Assembly: GCA_014804785.1 (NCBI GenBank)
Contig: JAAUZD010000043.1
Span: forward strand, 124,001 to 188,000
Source of the DNA: Lachnospiraceae bacterium
GTDB lineage: Bacteria; Bacillota; Clostridia; Lachnospirales; Lachnospiraceae
Direction of reading: 5' to 3'
DNA: 64,000 nt
This document shows positions 28,922 through 39,247 of the stretch, piece after piece; within the stretch, counting starts at the first letter, position 1, and each line of letters starts with the position of its first letter. The translations under genes were made by a program, and so were the position numbers. The notes beneath the pieces are model-generated. The model worked only from the letters and a program-made list of their open reading frames with translations, ran no database searches and was not told where the DNA came from.

Positions 28922-29830
28922 ATGGATCTGATTACGCGGAAAGCATATGCAAAAATCAATCTGGGACTGGATGTAATCAGGAGGCGTCCTGACGGATACC
29001 ATGAAGTGAAGATGATCATGCAGACAGTTGGGATTTATGATATTCTGACATTCAGGAAAAAAGAACAGTTAGAGGGTTCCCCTCAGATATCGATTGCGTT
29101 AGAATCAAAAGAGAAGGAGGGAATGGCATTTCCTAAAGAGGAACTTCCCTGCGATAAAAGTAACTTGATTTATAAAGCAGCGGCATTGATTATGGAAACT
29201 TATGATATTAAAGAGGGAGTGGAGATTACCCTTCAGAAGAATATCCCCATAGCCGCAGGGATGGCGGGCGGCAGCACAGATGCGGCGGCTGTCTTTCACG
29301 GACTGAATGAACTGTTTGCGCTTTCCATGAGCCTTGAGGATATGAAGGAGCTGGGGGTAAAGATAGGCGCTGATGTACCTTATTGCATCATGGGAGGCAC
29401 AGCATTGTCGGAAGGAATAGGAGAGATGCTCACACCTCTTCCGGCGCCGCCGGAAGCGCATTTGCTGATTGCCAAGCCGGACATCAATGTTTCGACGAAG
29501 TTTGTGTATGAAAATCTTCATGCCGATACATTACAGTTCCACCCTGACATTGACGGTATGGCAGAGGCTTTAAAGGCGGGAAACCTTGCAGGAATCACAG
29601 AGCGGATGGGCAATGTGCTTGAAACGGTAACAGTGAAGGAATATCCGGTCATAAATCAGATGAAAGAGGAAATGATAAAAAACGGTGCCCGGAACGCTCT
29701 CATGAGCGGAAGCGGTCCTACCGTATTTGGAATTTATGAGAACAGAGAAACAGCCGAAAGGGCATACGAAGCAGTAAAAGAGCTGGGACTTGCCGGGCAG
29801 ATCTTTGTGACTGGTTTTGTGCTGCCCTAG
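28922..29830 (+). CDS. ispE: 4-diphosphocytidyl-2-C-methyl-D-erythritol kinase
   Basis: AKINLGLDVIRRRPDGYHEV, PIAAGMAGGSTDAAA, MSGSGPTVFG; ATG after gaggaggtg. Confidence 0.96.
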   Translation: MDLITRKAYAKINLGLDVIRRRPDGYHEVKMIMQTVGIYDILTFRKKEQLEGSPQISIALESKEKEGMAFPKEELPCDKSNLIYKAAALIMETYDIKEGVEITLQKNIPIAAGMAGGSTDAAAVFHGLNELFALSMSLEDMKELGVKIGADVPYCIMGGTALSEGIGEMLTPLPAPPEAHLLIAKPDINVSTKFVYENLHADTLQFHPDIDGMAEALKAGNLAGITERMGNVLETVTVKEYPVINQMKEEMIKNGARNALMSGSGPTVFGIYENRETAERAYEAVKELGLAGQIFVTGFVLP

Positions 29831-29832
29831 AA

Positions 29833-30543
29833 ATGGAGGGAAAAATGGAAGAGCAATTTCAAGTGGATATGGATGAATTTCTGCCTCTTCGCGATGTGGT
29901 TTTTAATACCCTTCGAAAAGCAATCCTTACCGGACAATTAAAGCCGGGAGAGCGGCTCATGGAGGTACATCTGGCAAACCAGCTGGGTGTCAGCAGGACG
30001 CCCATACGGGAGGCAATCAGAAAGCTGGAGCTTGAAGGACTGGTCATTATGATTCCAAGGCGGGGAGCCGAGGTGGCAAGAATCACAGAAAAGAGCCTGA
30101 AGGATGTGCTTGAGGTAAGAAGGGCACTGGATGCGCTCAGCGTGGAGCTTGCCTGTGACAGAATCACAGAAGAGGATATTGGGCGCCTGCTAAAAGCCTG
30201 TCAGGATTTTGAGCAGGCAGCAAGGGGAAAGGATGCGGCTGTGATTGCAAAGGCGGATGTTGATCTCCATGATATCATTGTGGAAGCTACCGGAAATCAG
30301 CGTCTGCAGCAGCTGGTGAATAATCTTTCCGAGCAGATGTATCGCTATCGGTTTGTTTACATTAAGGAAGAAAGCCAGCATGACACGTTGGTAGCGGAGC
30401 ACCGGGAAATTTATGAGAGCATTGCTGACCGGGATAAGGAACGGGCGGCAAGAGCAGCCAGGATTCATATTGACAATCAGGAAAAGTCCATCATCAGGCA
30501 GATTCGTCTGGAAAATGAAAGCATATTGAATAAGCGCCACTAA
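29833..30543 (+). CDS. GntR-family regulator with FCD domain; start likely the ATG at 29845
   Basis: HTH LRKAILTGQLKPGERLMEVHLANQLGVSRTPIREAIRKLELEGLV. Confidence 0.92.
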   Translation: MEGKMEEQFQVDMDEFLPLRDVVFNTLRKAILTGQLKPGERLMEVHLANQLGVSRTPIREAIRKLELEGLVIMIPRRGAEVARITEKSLKDVLEVRRALDALSVELACDRITEEDIGRLLKACQDFEQAARGKDAAVIAKADVDLHDIIVEATGNQRLQQLVNNLSEQMYRYRFVYIKEESQHDTLVAEHREIYESIADRDKERAARAARIHIDNQEKSIIRQIRLENESILNKRH

Positions 30544-30609
30544 AATGGAAACACTCTTATCAGAAAGCAAATTACTGCAATGGCAGTGCGCGGAAGGATG
30601 AGAGTCAAA

Positions 30610-30897
30610 ATGAGAAAATTATATGAAACAGCATTGATATTGATAGGAACCATAGGCTGGTGGGGATTTGTATATCCTGATATGTGTCTTACAGAAGACG
30701 TATACGAACAGGAGTGTGAGGAAGACCAGACGGAGATTGATGCATCAGAGTTGATGAACCCAGAGCAGATGCCTGTAAGAAGAGAAATGTCTTCCGCAGA
30801 TGCGGCGGAGGATACAGGTTTGGTGCAGTCAGGCTGGAAGATTGGTGACATTCGTATAAAAAGCCGGATTGTGGAATATCTATATCAGGAAAGATAA
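30610..30897 (+). CDS. Small membrane-anchored hypothetical protein
   Basis: 95 aa with one N-terminal hydrophobic segment; ATG at 30610. Confidence 0.5.
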   Translation: MRKLYETALILIGTIGWWGFVYPDMCLTEDVYEQECEEDQTEIDASELMNPEQMPVRREMSSADAAEDTGLVQSGWKIGDIRIKSRIVEYLYQER

Positions 30898-30926
30898 AGA
30901 ACAAGAGCAGAAAAGAGATAAAGATT

Positions 30927-31748
30927 ATGATAAATAAGAATGCGCCTATAGGCGTCTTTGACTCTGGCGTAGGAGGGTTGACGGTCGTAAGGGAGATCAT
31001 GCGGCAGATTCCGAATGAAAAGATTGTTTATTTTGGCGACACTGCCAGAGTGCCCTATGGCAGTAAATCCAAAGAGACGGTTACCAGATATGCAAGGCAG
31101 ATTGTCCGCTTTTTGCAGACGCAAGATGTGAAAGCGATTGTAGTGGCATGTAATACTGCAAGCGCTTATGCGTTGGATGAAATAGAAAAAGAAGCAGATA
31201 TCCCCATGATTGGAGTGGTAAAGCCGGGAGCTAAAGTGGCAGCAGAGGCAACTTCAAATGGGAAGATTGGCGTAATCGGTACGGAAGGTACAATCGGCAG
31301 CGGCATCTACTCCCGGTACATAAAAGAAATCAATCCTGACGTTAATGTCATCGGCAAAGCCTGTCCGCTTTTTACTCCGCTCGTGGAGGAAGGGCTTTTG
31401 CAGGATCCGGTAACGGATGAAATTGCCAAGCGGTATCTGACGGAATTGATCGACATCGGTATCGATACGCTGATACTGGGCTGTACCCACTATCCGCTGA
31501 TCCGCTCCACGGTGGGGCGAATCATGGGAGAGGGTGTACAGTTGGTAAATCCGGCTTATGAAACAGCGCGGGAATTAAAAGAACTGCTCGAAGCGGAGCA
31601 TATCCTGAGCGATGAGGAGGCAAAGCTGGGAGATAATCGGTATCGCTTTTTTGTAAGTGATGCGGCAGAAAAGTTCAAACATTTCGCAAACTCTATCATT
31701 AAATATGGTATTTTATCTGCTAAAATAATCCATATAGAAGAATATTAA
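30927..31748 (+). CDS. murI: Glutamate racemase
   Basis: IGVFDSGVGGLTVVREI, VACNTASAYAL, LGCTHYPLI. Confidence 0.96.
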   Translation: MINKNAPIGVFDSGVGGLTVVREIMRQIPNEKIVYFGDTARVPYGSKSKETVTRYARQIVRFLQTQDVKAIVVACNTASAYALDEIEKEADIPMIGVVKPGAKVAAEATSNGKIGVIGTEGTIGSGIYSRYIKEINPDVNVIGKACPLFTPLVEEGLLQDPVTDEIAKRYLTELIDIGIDTLILGCTHYPLIRSTVGRIMGEGVQLVNPAYETARELKELLEAEHILSDEEAKLGDNRYRFFVSDAAEKFKHFANSIIKYGILSAKIIHIEEY

Positions 31749-31830
31749 AATTTTTTGGATTTATTTAAGAAGTATCACAGGCAAAACTTGTGATATGCAT
31801 TGAAACTATAACTGGAGGAATAAAAATAAA

Positions 31831-32274
31831 ATGACAAAAGAGATACTACTGTCCCTTAAAGGACTTCAAATGGAAAGCAAGGAAGACGCCCAGTCGACGG
31901 AAACTATAACACCGGCGGATTATTATCAGAGAAATGGCAGCCATTACGTGGTTTATGAAGAGATCATGGAGGGATTTACGGCACCTACCAGGAACAGAAT
32001 CAAGTTTAATGGTTCCTGTATGGAGGTTTCCAAGAAAGGTCTTGTAAACGTGCAGATGCTGTTTGAAGAAAACAAAAAGAATATGACCAACTATACGACA
32101 CCCTACGGCAATATTCTGATTGGAATTGATACGGAATCCATTTTAGTGGAAGAAAAGGAAAATCAGATTCGTGTGGAGGTGGAGTACGCTCTGGAAGCCA
32201 ACTATCAGCATCTGGCTGACTGCAGGATTGAGATGAAACTAAGACCCCGGGAAGAGGGAATAAATCTGTTGTGA
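31831..32274 (+). CDS. DUF1934-like small beta-barrel protein
   Basis: About 147 aa; pattern of GSHYVVYEE..., NRIKFN..., YGNILIGIDT. Confidence 0.7.
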   Translation: MTKEILLSLKGLQMESKEDAQSTETITPADYYQRNGSHYVVYEEIMEGFTAPTRNRIKFNGSCMEVSKKGLVNVQMLFEENKKNMTNYTTPYGNILIGIDTESILVEEKENQIRVEVEYALEANYQHLADCRIEMKLRPREEGINLL

Positions 32275-32286
32275 ATAACAACCTAA

Positions 32287-32322
32287 AAAAGGATGCCTGT
32301 TGAACCGGGCATCCTTCTCTTA
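32287..32322 (+). terminator. Terminator between convergent genes
   Basis: AAGGATGCCTGTTGAACCGGGCATCCTT stem-loop followed by ctctt. Confidence 0.75.
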
Positions 32323-32330
32323 TGCGGTAT

Positions 32331-32807
32331 TTATTTTATAGGCTTTGCACCGGCCTTTTCCTGAGCTTTTTCGAGGGTGCGCTTGAAAAGACCTTTCTTT
32401 TTGACAGGAGCGGCAGGTGCTTTTCCGTGGAGACCTTTTACATCTGTAATGTAGATGCCGCTGACAACTGCCTTTACTTCCTTTTTGACAGGAACGGAAT
32501 CGAAGATTTTTTCCTCGCAGACAAGTGACATAATCTGTGGTCCGACCTTTGCTTTTACAATGGGAAGCTTAGTGCCTCGCATAATCTTGGGCGTCTGATC
32601 GATTACCATTTGGGGAAGACCGGATTCCTTAATCTTCATTCGTTTCTTGTCTATGATAAGCATAGATACGGTCTGCTTCATCGCATCGATTTGCGCCTGC
32701 TGCTCGGACTGACGCTTTTGTGCTTTTTTCCCGAGGAAATATAATACGACCAGGGCAATTACCAGGACTGCCAGAATGATTAATAATATAATACCTAATT
32801 TACTCAC
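32331..32807 (-). CDS. Single-TM hypothetical protein with basic C-terminus
   Basis: N-terminal LGIILLIILAVLVIALVVLYFLGKK; 158 aa. Confidence 0.65.
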   Translation of the reverse strand: MSKLGIILLIILAVLVIALVVLYFLGKKAQKRQSEQQAQIDAMKQTVSMLIIDKKRMKIKESGLPQMVIDQTPKIMRGTKLPIVKAKVGPQIMSLVCEEKIFDSVPVKKEVKAVVSGIYITDVKGLHGKAPAAPVKKKGLFKRTLEKAQEKAGAKPIK

Positions 32808-33079
32808 GATAACCTCCTTGCCGTTGGGAATCTTTCAAATAAATCCGGCGGCGATACGAAAATTATTTTATCATTTTTAGGGAAAATAGGCAAGTAGTTT
32901 CATTGAACTTAAAGGCGGATTAGTGTATAATTACTAAATTAGTTTAAAATTTGATGCTTAAGTACTTTCGTTTACCGCCGTTTTATGGTATAAAGGTAGA
33001 GTACCTACCAAATGTCCGCGGGTGTTCTTGCGCGGTTTAGCTGGATTAAGGGAATTACAAAAGGAGATTGACAAGCTTT

Positions 33080-34255
33080 ATGAAGAAAAATATTTTAGCA
33101 ATACTAATGGTCATTATGTTTGCAGCAATGATGGCAGGATGCGGGAATAGTGATACAAGCAATCCGGAGCAGAATGAAAGCGAACAGGAACAGGAACAGG
33201 ATACAGATCAGCCTGATGAGAATGCAGATGACGGGGAGGCAGATACAGACGAGCCGGCATATCTGACAGATTTCAATGCAGGTGATTATGTGACGCTTGG
33301 GCAGTATAAAGGTGTAGAAGTAGAAGTTGCGGCACCGGTAGTGACGGAGGAGTCAGTGGACGAATATCTGGAGTATGTTTTATCTGCTCATGCAGGAGCT
33401 GTACCTGTAACAGACCGCAGTGCCCAGAGCGGTGATATTGTCAACATTGATTTTGAGGGAAAATTGGACGGTGTGGCTTTTGATGGAGGCAGTGCTCAGG
33501 GATTCGAACTGACGATTGGAGCAGGAGGATTCATTGACGGCTTTGAAGATGCAATAATCGGTATGGAAATCGGAGAGATGAAGGATGCTGATTTGAGATT
33601 TCCCGATCCCTATCCGAGTAATCCGGATCTGGCAGACAAGGATGTAGTTTTTTCGTTTACACTGAATAGCATCAGCGAGCAGGTCGTTCCGGAACTGACG
33701 GATGAATTTGTAGAAGATCTTGGTATAGAAGGCTGTACTACGGTGGAGGATTATAGAAAGTTCATATACGATGGGCTGACGGAGCAGGCACAGGCGGCTT
33801 TTGAGGAAGAGAAGACCAGTGCTGCTATTGCGGCTGTGGAGGAGAATACCACCTTTGAGACAGCGCCTGACGGTATGATAAAGCGTATGAATGAGACTTT
33901 GACCGATTCTGCATTTTCGTATGCACAAATGTACGGGATGAGTACCGGGGAGTATGTGGCTGCGGTATATGGCGGCACAGCTGATACGTATGAGGATGTG
34001 CTTTGGGAAGAAGCGGCTATTATGGCGCAGCGATACCTCATGATAGGGGCTATTGCAGATGAAGAGGGCATTGTCGTAACGGATGAAGAGCTGGATGAAA
34101 TCCTGGCAGATGAGGCCGAGATGTTTGGATTTGAAGATGTAGAAGAATATAAGGAAGAACTGGATGTAGAAGCTTACAGAGAGTATCTGCTGGTTCAGAA
34201 AGTAGTTGAATTTCTGGCAGAAAATGCCGTTGCAAAGGAACCGGTCTTAGATTGA
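33080..34255 (+). CDS. FKBP-type PPIase / trigger-factor-like lipoprotein
   Basis: Lipobox MAGCG; GDIVNIDFEGKLDGVAFDGGSAQGFELTIGAGGFIDGFEDAIIGM; trigger-factor-like C-terminal helices. Confidence 0.9.
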   Translation: MKKNILAILMVIMFAAMMAGCGNSDTSNPEQNESEQEQEQDTDQPDENADDGEADTDEPAYLTDFNAGDYVTLGQYKGVEVEVAAPVVTEESVDEYLEYVLSAHAGAVPVTDRSAQSGDIVNIDFEGKLDGVAFDGGSAQGFELTIGAGGFIDGFEDAIIGMEIGEMKDADLRFPDPYPSNPDLADKDVVFSFTLNSISEQVVPELTDEFVEDLGIEGCTTVEDYRKFIYDGLTEQAQAAFEEEKTSAAIAAVEENTTFETAPDGMIKRMNETLTDSAFSYAQMYGMSTGEYVAAVYGGTADTYEDVLWEEAAIMAQRYLMIGAIADEEGIVVTDEELDEILADEAEMFGFEDVEEYKEELDVEAYREYLLVQKVVEFLAENAVAKEPVLD

Positions 34256-34321
34256 TAGGATGCTACAGTTCGCACTGTGCATCAGAACTTAAGCGATAGG
34301 GTACAGGTGTGAATCAAGAAG

Positions 34322-35656
34322 ATGCATAAGAAAAATAAAAATAAATTCAGATTTCTAACAGCTGTTTTGTCATGCATAATGATGTTTTTAGTGGTAGAAC
34401 CGGTAAGGGCTACCACTATTTCCGATTTGGAAAAACAGAAAGAAGAGCTGGAAGAGCAGAAAAGAGAAGCAGACGAAAAGAAAAGAGAAGAACAGCAGAG
34501 GTATAATGATGCTTCCGGAAAAGTAAATTCCATTCAGTCTGACGTGGATGAAGTGGCAGGAGAAATTGATGAGATCGATGCCGCCCTTGTGGAAACCCTT
34601 GCCAGTATCGAACTGATTGAAGAAGATATTGCGGAAAAAGAAGACCAAATAGAAGAAACCACGATGGAGCTTGATGCAGCTATAGCCACAGAGCAGGAAC
34701 AGTATGAGGCGATGAAGCTGCGTATTAAATTCATGTATGAAAAGGGCGAGACTACTTATCTGCAGATTTTGCTGGAAAGCCAGAATTTCAGTGATATGGT
34801 GAATAAAGTGGAGTATGTGGAGAAACTGTATGAGTATGATCGTAAACTGCTTTTAGATTATCAGGCAGCAAGGGAAGCAGTAGAGGCGCTCAAAGAGAAG
34901 CTTGAGGAAGAAATGGCAGAGCTGGAAGCGCAGGAACATGAGCTGAATGAGGAAAAGGAAAGTTTAGAGATTATTCTGGCGGAGAAGCAGGCGGCCTACG
35001 ATAATTATGAAGTTCAGCTGGCGCAGGCAAAACAGGAGGCAGCTGTTTACAAAGCCAATATTAAGAAGCAAAATGATGAAATCAAGAGGCTTGAGGCGGA
35101 AGCGTCAAAGAAACAGTCTGAAATCGATGCGGCAAAACAGGCGGAAGAGGAAGCACGGAGAGCACAGGAACTTGCATTGCAGAAGGAGGCGGCGCAGAGT
35201 TCTTCAAATAACTCTTCAGAAACATCTTCAGGATCATCTTCCGGTTCCTCCTCTGGAAGCAACAGTTCATCGGGAGGAAATTATGCGTCTGCTTCCAGTT
35301 ATTCCGGGTCAGGAAGTAAAGGACAGCAGATTGCCAATTATGCCTGCCAGTTTATTGGAAATCCATATGTACCGGGAGGAACCAGCCTGACGGAAGGGGC
35401 AGACTGTTCAGGGTTTGTGTGGAGAGTATACAAGGATTTTGGGTATAGTGTACCGAGAACTTCTTATTCTCTTAGAAGTACCGGCAGAGGGGTATCTTAT
35501 TCGGAAGCCCAGCCGGGTGATATCATGTGCTATGCAGGTCATGTAGGCATTTATATCGGCAATGGTCAAATTGTACATGCCAGTACGCAGAAAACGGGAA
35601 TCAAGATTACCAGTGCCACATATAAAGAAATCTTGTCAGTTAGAAGAATTGTATAA
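34322..35656 (+). CDS. Secreted coiled-coil NlpC/P60 peptidoglycan hydrolase (PcsB-like)
   Basis: Signal peptide, long coiled coil, Ser-rich linker, NlpC/P60 core GADCSGFVW...GDIMCYAGHVGIYIGNGQIVHAS. Confidence 0.92.
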   Translation: MHKKNKNKFRFLTAVLSCIMMFLVVEPVRATTISDLEKQKEELEEQKREADEKKREEQQRYNDASGKVNSIQSDVDEVAGEIDEIDAALVETLASIELIEEDIAEKEDQIEETTMELDAAIATEQEQYEAMKLRIKFMYEKGETTYLQILLESQNFSDMVNKVEYVEKLYEYDRKLLLDYQAAREAVEALKEKLEEEMAELEAQEHELNEEKESLEIILAEKQAAYDNYEVQLAQAKQEAAVYKANIKKQNDEIKRLEAEASKKQSEIDAAKQAEEEARRAQELALQKEAAQSSSNNSSETSSGSSSGSSSGSNSSSGGNYASASSYSGSGSKGQQIANYACQFIGNPYVPGGTSLTEGADCSGFVWRVYKDFGYSVPRTSYSLRSTGRGVSYSEAQPGDIMCYAGHVGIYIGNGQIVHASTQKTGIKITSATYKEILSVRRIV

Positions 35657-35721
35657 CAAAAATTTGAAAAGAGAGATGGCTGGAGAAAGACAGCAATTTT
35701 GGATGGTTAAGGGAGGAAAAT

Positions 35722-37257
35722 ATGTCAGATTTTGATGAAAAGGATCATGATGAAGATAAAGAGGATCTGGAGAATATAGACGGACAGGAGAAAGAAACAG
35801 ACCAGAACAAAACAGAGTCCGAAGATAAGAAAGAAAGTGAATATGAGGACGTCTGCTTTATCTGCCGCCGTCCTGAAAGCAAAACAGGAAAGATGTTCAA
35901 GCTGCCCAATCATATTACGGTATGTAATGACTGTATGCATAAGACGATGGATACGGTAAGTCAGTTTGATTATCAGGGCATGCTTAATAACCCTGGTTTT
36001 ATGGATGATCTCAACAAAAATATGAATGGTAAGGGGTATCCGAATATTCGTTTTGTAAATATCACAGATCTGCAGGGTGAGGGAGGGATTCCCAACAAAC
36101 AGCGGGTCAAGAAGAAGAAAGCTAAAACGGGTGAGGAACCTGTTCTGGATATCAGAAATATTCCGCCTCCACACAAGATCAAGGCACAACTGGATGACTA
36201 TGTCATTGGTCAGGAACATGCAAAGAAAGTGATTTCTGTGGCAGTTTACAATCACTATAAGAGGGTTGCTACCGGCACCATGGATGATATCGAAATAGAA
36301 AAGTCCAATATGCTGATGATTGGTCCTACAGGATGCGGAAAGACTTATCTGGTAAAGACTCTTGCCAGGCTTTTAGATGTACCGCTAGCCATTGCGGATG
36401 CTACTTCTCTGACGGAAGCAGGATATATTGGAGATGACATTGAGAGCGTAATCTCCAAACTTCTGGCTGCTGCGGATAATGATACGGAAAAGGCGGAAAG
36501 AGGAATTGTATTTATCGATGAAATAGATAAAATCGCCAAGAAGAAAAATACATCCAGCAGAGATGTCAGCGGTGAAAGCGTACAGCAAGGGCTGCTGCGC
36601 CTTTTAGAGGGAGCGGATGTGGAAGTGCCGGTGGGTGCGAACAGCAAGAATGCCATGGTGCCCCTTACGACGATCAATACCAGAAATATTCTCTTTATCT
36701 GCGGCGGTGCATTCCCTGATCTGGAGGAAATCATCAAGCAGCGTTTAAAGAAACAGACTTCTATCGGCTTTAATGCTGAACTTAAGGATAAATTTGATAA
36801 AGAAAAAAATATCTTAAGCCAGGTCACGGTGGAAGATTTAAAGAAATTTGGTATGATACCGGAGTTCTTGGGACGTCTGCCGGTCATCTATACATTGGCG
36901 GCACTGGATAAGCCCATGCTTGTCAAGATTTTAAAGGAGCCCAAAAATGCGATTCTGAAACAGTATCAAAAACTTCTGGAATTGGATGAAGTGAAATTGG
37001 AATTTGATGACGGTGCACTTGAGGCTATCGCTGAAAAGGCAATGGAAAAGGATACTGGAGCGAGGGCGCTTCGGGCAATCATTGAGGAGTTTATGCTGGA
37101 TATCATGTATGAGATTCCCAAAGATGATAATATCGGACGTGTCGTCATAACCAGAGAATATATTGAAGGCACTGGCGGACCGGTTATCGATATCCGCAGT
37201 GTGAGCGGGGAAAACCCGGATCATCTAAATGCGATAGAGGATAAGACAGAGAGATAG
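35722..37257 (+). CDS. clpX: ClpX-type AAA+ unfoldase with acidic N-terminal extension
   Basis: Zinc finger CFICRRPES...CNDC, Walker A GPTGCGKT, pore loop GYIG, IGF loop (TSIGFNA). Confidence 0.93.
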   Translation: MSDFDEKDHDEDKEDLENIDGQEKETDQNKTESEDKKESEYEDVCFICRRPESKTGKMFKLPNHITVCNDCMHKTMDTVSQFDYQGMLNNPGFMDDLNKNMNGKGYPNIRFVNITDLQGEGGIPNKQRVKKKKAKTGEEPVLDIRNIPPPHKIKAQLDDYVIGQEHAKKVISVAVYNHYKRVATGTMDDIEIEKSNMLMIGPTGCGKTYLVKTLARLLDVPLAIADATSLTEAGYIGDDIESVISKLLAAADNDTEKAERGIVFIDEIDKIAKKKNTSSRDVSGESVQQGLLRLLEGADVEVPVGANSKNAMVPLTTINTRNILFICGGAFPDLEEIIKQRLKKQTSIGFNAELKDKFDKEKNILSQVTVEDLKKFGMIPEFLGRLPVIYTLAALDKPMLVKILKEPKNAILKQYQKLLELDEVKLEFDDGALEAIAEKAMEKDTGARALRAIIEEFMLDIMYEIPKDDNIGRVVITREYIEGTGGPVIDIRSVSGENPDHLNAIEDKTER

Positions 37258-37302
37258 AATCATAAAAGGATAGAGACCTGTCATATATTAAGAAAAACGG
37301 TA

Positions 37303-39024
37303 ATGAGACGTTCAATGACAGATCAGGAAAAAATTTTATCAAATGATTATTATGATTTGATTACAGATTATGTCCTGCCAGAAGAAATAAGGGCGAGAGC
37401 AGGAGGGTATGTCTATCAGCCGATAAGCGGAGAGATAGGGGTAACCTATATGAATCGGGCGAGTATACCGCTGCCGATGAGCGTGAGTAATTTTACGTAT
37501 TCGGTTATTCCGAAATTGTATGGTTTGATGCAGACGCCGCAGGAAACCTTTGATCCTACGGCACTGCTCCGCAGCGGAATCACCCAGGTACAGGGGGATG
37601 CGCTGAACCTTACGGGCAGAGGAGTGGTCATAGGTTTTTTGGACACAGGCATCCGGTATGATGAGGATGTTTTTCGCAACCCAGACGGAAGCACCCGTAT
37701 TCTGGGGATATGGGACCAGACCATACAGACAGGGGAACCGCCGGCAGGCATATTATACGGTACAGAATATAGAAAAGAGATTATAGACCTGGCATTACAA
37801 AGTGAGAACCCAAGAGAAATCGTCCCCAGCTATGATGAAAACGGTCATGGGACTGCGGTTGCCAGCGTGGCAGCAGGAAGCGTATTGAGAAGCGGACTTG
37901 CTTTTACCGGTGCGGCACCGGAAGCGCATATTGTTATGGTAAAGCTGAAACAGGCGAAACAGCATTTGAGGGAATTTTATCTGATACCGGAGGATGTGCC
38001 TGCCTATGCAGAAAGTGACATACTGGTAGCCCTCCGTTATCTGGAAAGCTATGCGATTTCCCTGTCAAGACCGCTGGTAATCTGCTTTGGACTGGGAACC
38101 AACATGGGCGACCATGAAGGGATTTCCATTATGGCAGACTATCTAAACCAGATTGCCACCAGACGCAGCAGAGCAGTGGTCGTATGCGGCGGAAATGAAG
38201 GCAATAGTGCGCACCATTATCTGGGAACGGCAACGGAGGGGCTTTCGGAAACGACTGATAATGTGGAAATCAGAGTAGAAGAGAGTATAAGAGGTTTTAC
38301 GGCGGAACTTTGGGGATGTGTCCCCGCCCAACATGCTATAGCCATCAGGACACCGGGAGGTGAGATCACGCCTAAGGTGGATTTCAGAGAGCAGAGCAGC
38401 CGGGAATTTGAGTTTGTGTTTGCCAGAACAAAAATCCAAGTCGATCATGTCCTTGTGGAACCGGGATCAGGCGAAGAATTGATTTTTTTCAGGTTTATCA
38501 ATCCTGTTCCTGGAGTTTGGACGATACAGGTCACGATCAGCGGAAATGGAAAAGGAAGTACTTTTCATATATGGCTTCCACTGACGGAGTTTCTGCAGAG
38601 TGATACTTATTTTTTACGTCCTTCTCCCTATACGACTTTGACGGAACCCTCAAATGTGAGAGAAGTCATTACGACTACCACTTATAATGATGCAAATGGA
38701 AGTTTCTGGTCTGAATCCGGAAGAGGATATACCAGAACAGGGCGTATCAAACCGGATATCTGCAGTCCGGGTGTGGATATCAGCACTGCCCTTGGGAGGC
38801 GGACTGGTTCCAGCATGGCGGTGGCGTTAGCGTCCGGTGCATCAGCACTGTTCCTGCAATGGGCAGTTGTGGAGGAGAATCGTCCCAGAGTGGAGAGCCG
38901 TGAACTTAAAAATTATCTGATCCGTGGAGCCACAAGATCGGCGGGAGAGGAATACCCTAGCAGAGAATGGGGATACGGCAGATTGAATATTGCCGGCGTC
39001 TTTGATGTCCTTGCGGGAGTGTGA
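37303..39024 (+). CDS. S8 family (subtilisin-like, Csp-type) serine peptidase
   Basis: GFLDTGI (Asp), NGHGTAVASVAAG (His), TGSSMAVALASG (Ser). Confidence 0.9.
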   Translation: MRRSMTDQEKILSNDYYDLITDYVLPEEIRARAGGYVYQPISGEIGVTYMNRASIPLPMSVSNFTYSVIPKLYGLMQTPQETFDPTALLRSGITQVQGDALNLTGRGVVIGFLDTGIRYDEDVFRNPDGSTRILGIWDQTIQTGEPPAGILYGTEYRKEIIDLALQSENPREIVPSYDENGHGTAVASVAAGSVLRSGLAFTGAAPEAHIVMVKLKQAKQHLREFYLIPEDVPAYAESDILVALRYLESYAISLSRPLVICFGLGTNMGDHEGISIMADYLNQIATRRSRAVVVCGGNEGNSAHHYLGTATEGLSETTDNVEIRVEESIRGFTAELWGCVPAQHAIAIRTPGGEITPKVDFREQSSREFEFVFARTKIQVDHVLVEPGSGEELIFFRFINPVPGVWTIQVTISGNGKGSTFHIWLPLTEFLQSDTYFLRPSPYTTLTEPSNVREVITTTTYNDANGSFWSESGRGYTRTGRIKPDICSPGVDISTALGRRTGSSMAVALASGASALFLQWAVVEENRPRVESRELKNYLIRGATRSAGEEYPSREWGYGRLNIAGVFDVLAGV

Positions 39025-39096
39025 GATTTCAAGCGGACAATCGGCAGAACCAAGGGCTATACCGGAGATGAATTTTTGAAAGAAGAAATAAGGTTT

Positions 39097-39140
39097 GGGA
39101 CTAAGCTTGTTAATCGGTTAGTTGGCTTAGTCCCTTTTTA
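39097..39140 (+). terminator. Rho-independent terminator
   Basis: GGGACTAAGC ... GCTTAGTCCC followed by tttttat. Confidence 0.85.
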
Positions 39141-39247
39141 TATAAAAATTTATATACTGGCATCTTCTTGAACCTTTATGCTTATCAAGTTATAATCAAA
39201 TGTGATATCTTAGGACGCTCCATCATAGCATCCATAAAAATACATAA

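Noticed and set aside
32937-32956. Sequence aattagtttaaaatttg also seen near 51050
   Set aside because: 17 bp of very AT-rich sequence; could be chance in 64 kb, and the flanks are unrelated.
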